Part shown: piece by piece, positions 25,174 to 29,303 of the stretch
Position numbering within the stretch: position 1 is the first letter of the stretch
How the letters are laid out: each line of letters begins with the position of its first letter
Origin: Cylindrotheca closterium
Taxonomy: Eukaryota > Bacillariophyta > Bacillariophyceae > Bacillariales > Bacillariaceae
Length of the DNA: 29,303 nucleotides
Direction of reading: 5' to 3'
NCBI GenBank assembly: GCA_933822405.4
Contig: CAKOGP040001313.1
Coordinates: 1 to 29,303, forward strand
Position numbers and translations under genes: made by a program
The notes under the pieces: generated by a model
Databases searched by the model: none
The model's input: the letters and a program-made list of their open reading frames with translations, nothing else
Told to the model about the DNA's origin: nothing

Positions 25174-28024
25174 ATGAGTCAAGCGGTCGAAGACAAGTTG
25201 CAGCATACACACGAACTGGATTCCAGTCATGATGGAACCGAAAGTGATGGAGGGGGCGGGTCGAGTCTTGTGCAGCAGAAGCGTGAAGAGATTGCCAACA
25301 GAGAAAGCAAACTGGTGTTCTGGCTCCGTTTCTTGTTGCTGTTCGTCGTGGTTGCATCTGCTGTTGCTATCGTGACATTCGTTTATCTCTTCCTGACTAA
25401 AGCCGAGGAGGAGGAATTCACGGAAAAGTTTCACAGTGACTCAACAAAGGTTGTCGAGGCTCTCGGGAAGACGATGGACCAAACTGTCGGAACGACTGAT
25501 GCCTTTATCCGTCAGATTGTTTCTTTTGCGAGGCATGACGCTAACAGTAGCTGGCCATTTGTTACGAAGCCTGACTTTGCCCTCAACGCTGGGAAAGTGC
25601 TGAAGCTTACCAAATCGTTCACTTGTGCCATCACCGTCTTCGTTGAACCAGAACAACATGATGACTGGCTTAAGTACTCGTTTGAACACATGGATTGGGT
25701 GGAAGAAGCCAAGCAGATTCAAGAGAAGGACGAAGAGTGGCACAAGCCTACTGACTTCGAGAACACCATCAACTACGGACTGTGGGGTTTTGAAGGTGCA
25801 GGGCGCACCAACGCGACAAAGCCGACGGAATACATGAATAACTGTAAGTTCTGAAACTTTTCATGCAACAGAAATGAACCCCAAACTCACTCCTTCTCTT
25901 CCGTTCCACGATACAGATCTCCCCTATTGGCAGCAGTATCCTATGGTTGCCGATCAGAAGGACGGTATCAGCGTGATCAACCACGATGTTTGGAGTGCAC
26001 CTTCCACTGCATCGTTTGTAAAGGATGCAGTAGATAACCAACGTGTCGTGATTACCCCCCCTAACAACATCTACGACGATCAAGCGGATGACTTGGCAAT
26101 TTATATTGCTGGAGTCATTGTCAATTGGGCGCGCGAATACGTCAGTGACGATGTAGATGTGACTGAACCCATTGGTGGCATCTGGATCCCAATGTGAGTA
26201 TTTCTCGTTATGGCTTCTATGTGTTTCTGGAAGCATCAAAGCTTTCTGGACTTTGTTTTGTTGTCTCACGCTTGCTGTGATTGCTTCTTTCTAGGTATGA
26301 TTATCTGGATTCTTTCCGCTTGAATATTGCAAAGGACGAAAAACCAGTTGGACTATACTACTCTGCATTCTTTTGGAGAGATATGATCAGTGATATTCTT
26401 CCTATTGGATCTGAGGGTCTTGTTGTTGTCTTTTCCGACACTTGTGGACCATCTTTTACATATCAACTCGATGGACCCGAGGTAAGTGCTCAGGGCGTAC
26501 ATCCTACATATACACATCAAGCAACACACACTGAATCACTCATGATGAAATCCAATATTCGCATCGAAGCCAATCTATCTTGGGGCAGGCGACCTGCACG
26601 ATTCCAGTTATGACTACATGGGTATGACCCTTTCTTTGAATGATATCATGGATGCTAGCCAGAATCAAACTACAGAAGGAGGTCGAAAGAGAAGCAGCCA
26701 ATATACGGGACTCCCCTTGTCCGAAACATTCTGCCCCAGAAGCATTCACATCTACCCCTCCAAGACCATGGAAGACAATCATGTTACAAGCAGTCCGTTG
26801 ATATTTACGATTGCTGCAGCAGCCATTTTCGTTTTCACTTCTTCTGTTTTTTTACTATATGGTGAGTTTTTTGTTTGCAGTGCGATTGAGAACGTCAATT
26901 TGCATTATAATAGATAGTCCCTAAACAGTGATTTTGTGAGCCAGATTGCGTTGTGTCCCGTCGACAAAGGATTGTCATGCAGCGTGCTTTGGCCTCTGGA
27001 GCAATTGTGTCATCACTTTTCCCAGAGAAGGTCAAGCAACAGCTCTACGAAGAACAGAAGCAAGAGCAGAAAAAGCAAGTTGTTCAAAAGGAGAACGCAT
27101 TTAGTGCCTTTGCCAATGGTACAGCTGCTTCTACCCAAAGTTCCAAACCCATTGCTGAACTCTTCCATGAGACGACTGTTATGTTTGCCGACTTGGCGGG
27201 TTTCACTTCTTGGAGTAGCGTCAGGGAGCCAGCTGAAGTTTTTGAATTGTTGGAGACACTTTATGGTAGCTTCGACAAGATCGCTCTTCGACGCAGAGTG
27301 TTTAAGGTGGAAACGATTGGTGATTGTTATCTAGCAGTGACAGGTGTACGTTGATTTTCTTGTTGCCTTCTTTGTCTACTCAGTGCCTCTACAATGAAAC
27401 TCATCGTTTGTGTTTACCACAGATTCCAGAGCCACAGGCCAACCACGCGGCCATCATGGTAAAGTTTGCTCATGAATGTATGGTGAAGATGGACCAACTG
27501 ACCATTGAACTTGCCGACAAACTTGGAGAAGAAACAAGGGACTTGAAAATGCGAGTCGGAATACATTCTGGATCAACAACAGCCGGAGTGCTCAGGGGGG
27601 AGAAGGGACGATTCCAACTCTTTGGAGACACTGGTAAGTTGTTTTTTCACTTGCAAGATCTTCGCAAATATTGCAGCTTTTGTTGTATCTGCGTGTAACC
27701 TAATGCTATTGTTCTTTGCTCTTCACAGTGAATACTGCTGCTCGAATGGAAACAAATGGTGTCAAGGGCAGGATTCATGTATCACAGGCCACTGCAGATG
27801 CTCTGATTGCGTCTGGCAAAGGTAGTTGGTTGACTAAAAGAGAGGGTGGCATTACAGCCAAAGGAAAAGGGGAAATGCAAACTTACTTTGTTCAGCGGAT
27901 TGGAGGGACCATCAAATCTGGAAATACAAGCGACACAGGAATTAACACCAATGAAAAAGCCTCAAGTGATAACGACTCCCCATTAGATTCAGAAGGGAAT
28001 AAAATGATACCTACAGGAAAGTGA
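25174..28024 (+). CDS. Seven-exon receptor-like class III nucleotide (guanylate/adenylate) cyclase
   Basis: Join 25174..25843, 25917..26193, 26295..26481, 26570..26861, 26945..27345, 27423..27633, 27729..28024; all GT-AG, 2,334 bases, 777 residues. Six introns of 74-101 bp. Residues 1-46 are cytosolic, TM1 is ~47-75, and an extracytosolic sensor-like region runs ~76-453 (tryptophan-rich, with YLGAGDLHDSSYD at 381-393). TM2 is ~454-475, followed by a linker helix RALASGAIVSSLFP (489-502) and the cyclase domain at ~547-770. Metal Asp residues are D558 (FADLAGFT) and D602 (ETIGDC); N681 and R685 (VNTAARME) complete the catalytic set. E598 is the residue typical of guanylate cyclases, but Q674 replaces the Cys (GC) or Asp (AC) that normally completes purine choice. 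The product would make cGMP or cAMP in response to an external or lumenal signal. The acceptor at 26569 was picked because it alone restores the frame and the YLGAGDLHD motif; the other junctions are near-consensus. Confidence 0.88.
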
Positions 28025-28842
28025 AAGTTCTAATTTCCGAATCCTTCAACTTCCCGGGGCACATTCTATTTTATCAACTATAATCTTGCCGCAAGACCAC
28101 AAGAAGAAATATGAGGAAAGGTGGCTATAGACAGTTATGGTGGGTAATCGTATTTTTTAAATCTCTATATAAATACATTTCATTTATTTACCTAGTGCAG
28201 TTGCTTTATGTAGAACAGCGAATCCACCAAGGAGTTCAATGTAGTCATCATCATGACGTCAACCCATCAACTCTCTATCAAAACAAAGCCTGACTTAGCA
28301 ACGCTGTTGCCCCCCTTGGACGACAATGACCTCTCCATGATCCTTGATGGTACGCCCTGGTGTTTTCGTTGCTACATACCCAAGGGCGGAAATCATCTTT
28401 ACACCTGGTGGTTCGAACATGACTACTACTTCCAACTTTGGGACGACCAATGTGTTGGCTACAACGAGTGTTTCATCGATCCTCTTTGCGAGTAGACATA
28501 GGAGGGAATGGCAGTTTGCCTCTATGGCAGCTGTGACGATGCTCCTCATAATTGTGAATCAGCCGAATCCGATTGGGAGGTCCGGACTTTCCTACCTGAC
28601 CATCACTCTTCCATGCTTTCACATATATTCTGACCTTCCAATGCACCTAGGCAAATATACAGCTTCAATCATTTTCCAAGCCAAATAGTAATTTAGCTTC
28701 TATTACACTTATTGCTACTGTCGCTCTCAGAATTTTCTCCTTTTTTAAAAAACAACCTCAGTCACAACTGCATCTTCAAGCTTGTTCCACCTTCTGCCAC
28801 TTGCAACATCATAAAACGTGGGGTATTCTCAGTTTGTTTCAA
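28025..28842. other. Region downstream of the cyclase, no gene supported
   Basis: Several short open frames occur on both strands (for example 28253-28495 and 28344-28688 on plus, 28295-28549 on minus), but they overlap each other and none shows a recognisable motif. Exons of a minus-strand gene continuing from the right edge could lie here, but I could not define them. Confidence 0.35.
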
Positions 28843-29303
28843 CTATGTGGTACTGTCTGCGTCCGTAGCCGTCGTTGCTCCACTGTTTGTACCAAAAGCT
28901 TCTTTGTATCCTTCGGATATACCGTTCAACAGAGATTTGGATTTGTCATCCTTTTTTGTCTTGCTTCGGAGCAAGCGATTACCTTGTGCTCCCAGCGCAA
29001 GGTCTGCATGAGACGCCATAACCTCAGACTCTTCTCCACCCCCACACGTTGAACACAAAGCAAGATTGTTTGCTCCAAACTCATCTTCTGTTGGCACCAC
29101 AATTGTGACACTAAGAATTTTGCCTTGGCAAAACGTATCACTCAAAGACGATGATATATCCGATGTATCGGCAAGTCCAATGAGAAAAAGCATACATACT
29201 CCAGTCTTAATTTTGGCGACAGTAAATACTTTTTCCATTGCTTCAATCGCCGCTTGACGTTGGTTGAAACTGTATGTCACTCTATTTTTTACACTCACCA
29301 ACA
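28843..29303 (-). CDS. Possible partial gene at the window edge, unknown product
   Basis: A minus-strand frame is open from the right edge to TAG at 28843 (about 152 codons). It has no ATG at its upstream end, so it would be the 3' part of a gene that continues past the window. The translated segment includes a hydrophobic stretch GVCMLFLIGLAD, a Cys pair (CSTCGGG) and a basic patch (SKTKKDDKSKS), then a Ser/Thr/Ala-rich tail. A GTGAGTGT donor-like site at 29298-29291 (minus strand) suggests that the first bases may be intronic. No family is recognised and the reading may be chance. Confidence 0.35.
   Translation of the reverse strand, partial: LVSVKNRVTYSFNQRQAAIEAMEKVFTVAKIKTGVCMLFLIGLADTSDISSSLSDTFCQGKILSVTIVVPTEDEFGANNLALCSTCGGGEESEVMASHADLALGAQGNRLLRSKTKKDDKSKSLLNGISEGYKEAFGTNSGATTATDADSTT

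Noticed and set aside
25769..26269. Minus-strand frame of 166 codons within the cyclase gene
   Set aside because: It runs antisense across cyclase exons 1 and 2 and two introns and has no motif. The sense strand has strong homology.
28295..28688. Overlapping short frames downstream of the cyclase
   Set aside because: Frames on both strands overlap the same bases with no motif. I could not link them by splicing to the frame at the right edge.
1..29303. tRNA and rRNA genes
   Set aside because: I looked in the intergenic regions for the T-loop pattern GGTTCGA-x-TCC and rRNA-like blocks and saw no cloverleaf-compatible match. A covariance-model search would be needed to be sure.

Overview
The window looks like nuclear DNA of a pennate diatom; the species call is inference. 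Supporting signs are four predicted proteins with diatom-type plastid presequences (signal peptide, then an A-F junction like the ASAFAP motif), helicase-associated (HA) repeat proteins, a diatom-type family carrying an REYP...GDNPSV motif, a two-helix receptor-like nucleotide cyclase, short GT-AG introns (74-124 bp), and frequent trinucleotide repeats. No rRNA, tRNA, CRISPR array, IS element or bacterial operon was recognised.

Layout. 1-5200: a head-to-tail pair of paralogous proteins, each with nine HA repeats behind a plastid-type presequence. 5672-7751: a two-exon gene for a 651-residue low-complexity protein of unknown function. 7888-10038 (minus): a RelA/SpoT-like nucleotidyltransferase-type domain fused to eight or nine kinesin-light-chain-type TPRs. 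10440-13660: a compositionally distinct, G-rich (plus strand) island with a 738-residue orphan ORF on the minus strand, ending in a Cys/His cluster and preceded by a ~183-bp tandem repeat; it is the best candidate for a mobile or otherwise undescribed element. 14128-15129: a divergent NADH-cytochrome b5 reductase-like protein. 15763-16764: a diatom-type protein of unknown function. 17239-18630 (minus): a predicted plastid protein of unknown function. 19622-20926: a membrane-anchored RING-H2 protein. 21569-22528: a coiled-coil protein. 22997-23710 (minus): a small predicted plastid protein. 23932-25016: a 541/544-bp tandem duplication, base-for-base the same by eye except for one 3-bp indel, just upstream of a seven-exon class III nucleotide cyclase (25174-28024). 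28025-29303: mostly non-coding, with a possible partial minus-strand gene at the right edge.

The genes are individually transcribed on both strands and do not form one pathway. Shared themes are probable plastid import (four genes) and nucleotide signalling (the cyclase, and possibly the RelA/SpoT-like protein). Several listed starts were chosen as the first ATG, because the longest open frames there begin at TTG or GTG. The two spliced models were built by hand: every junction uses GT-AG and both joined lengths divide by three.
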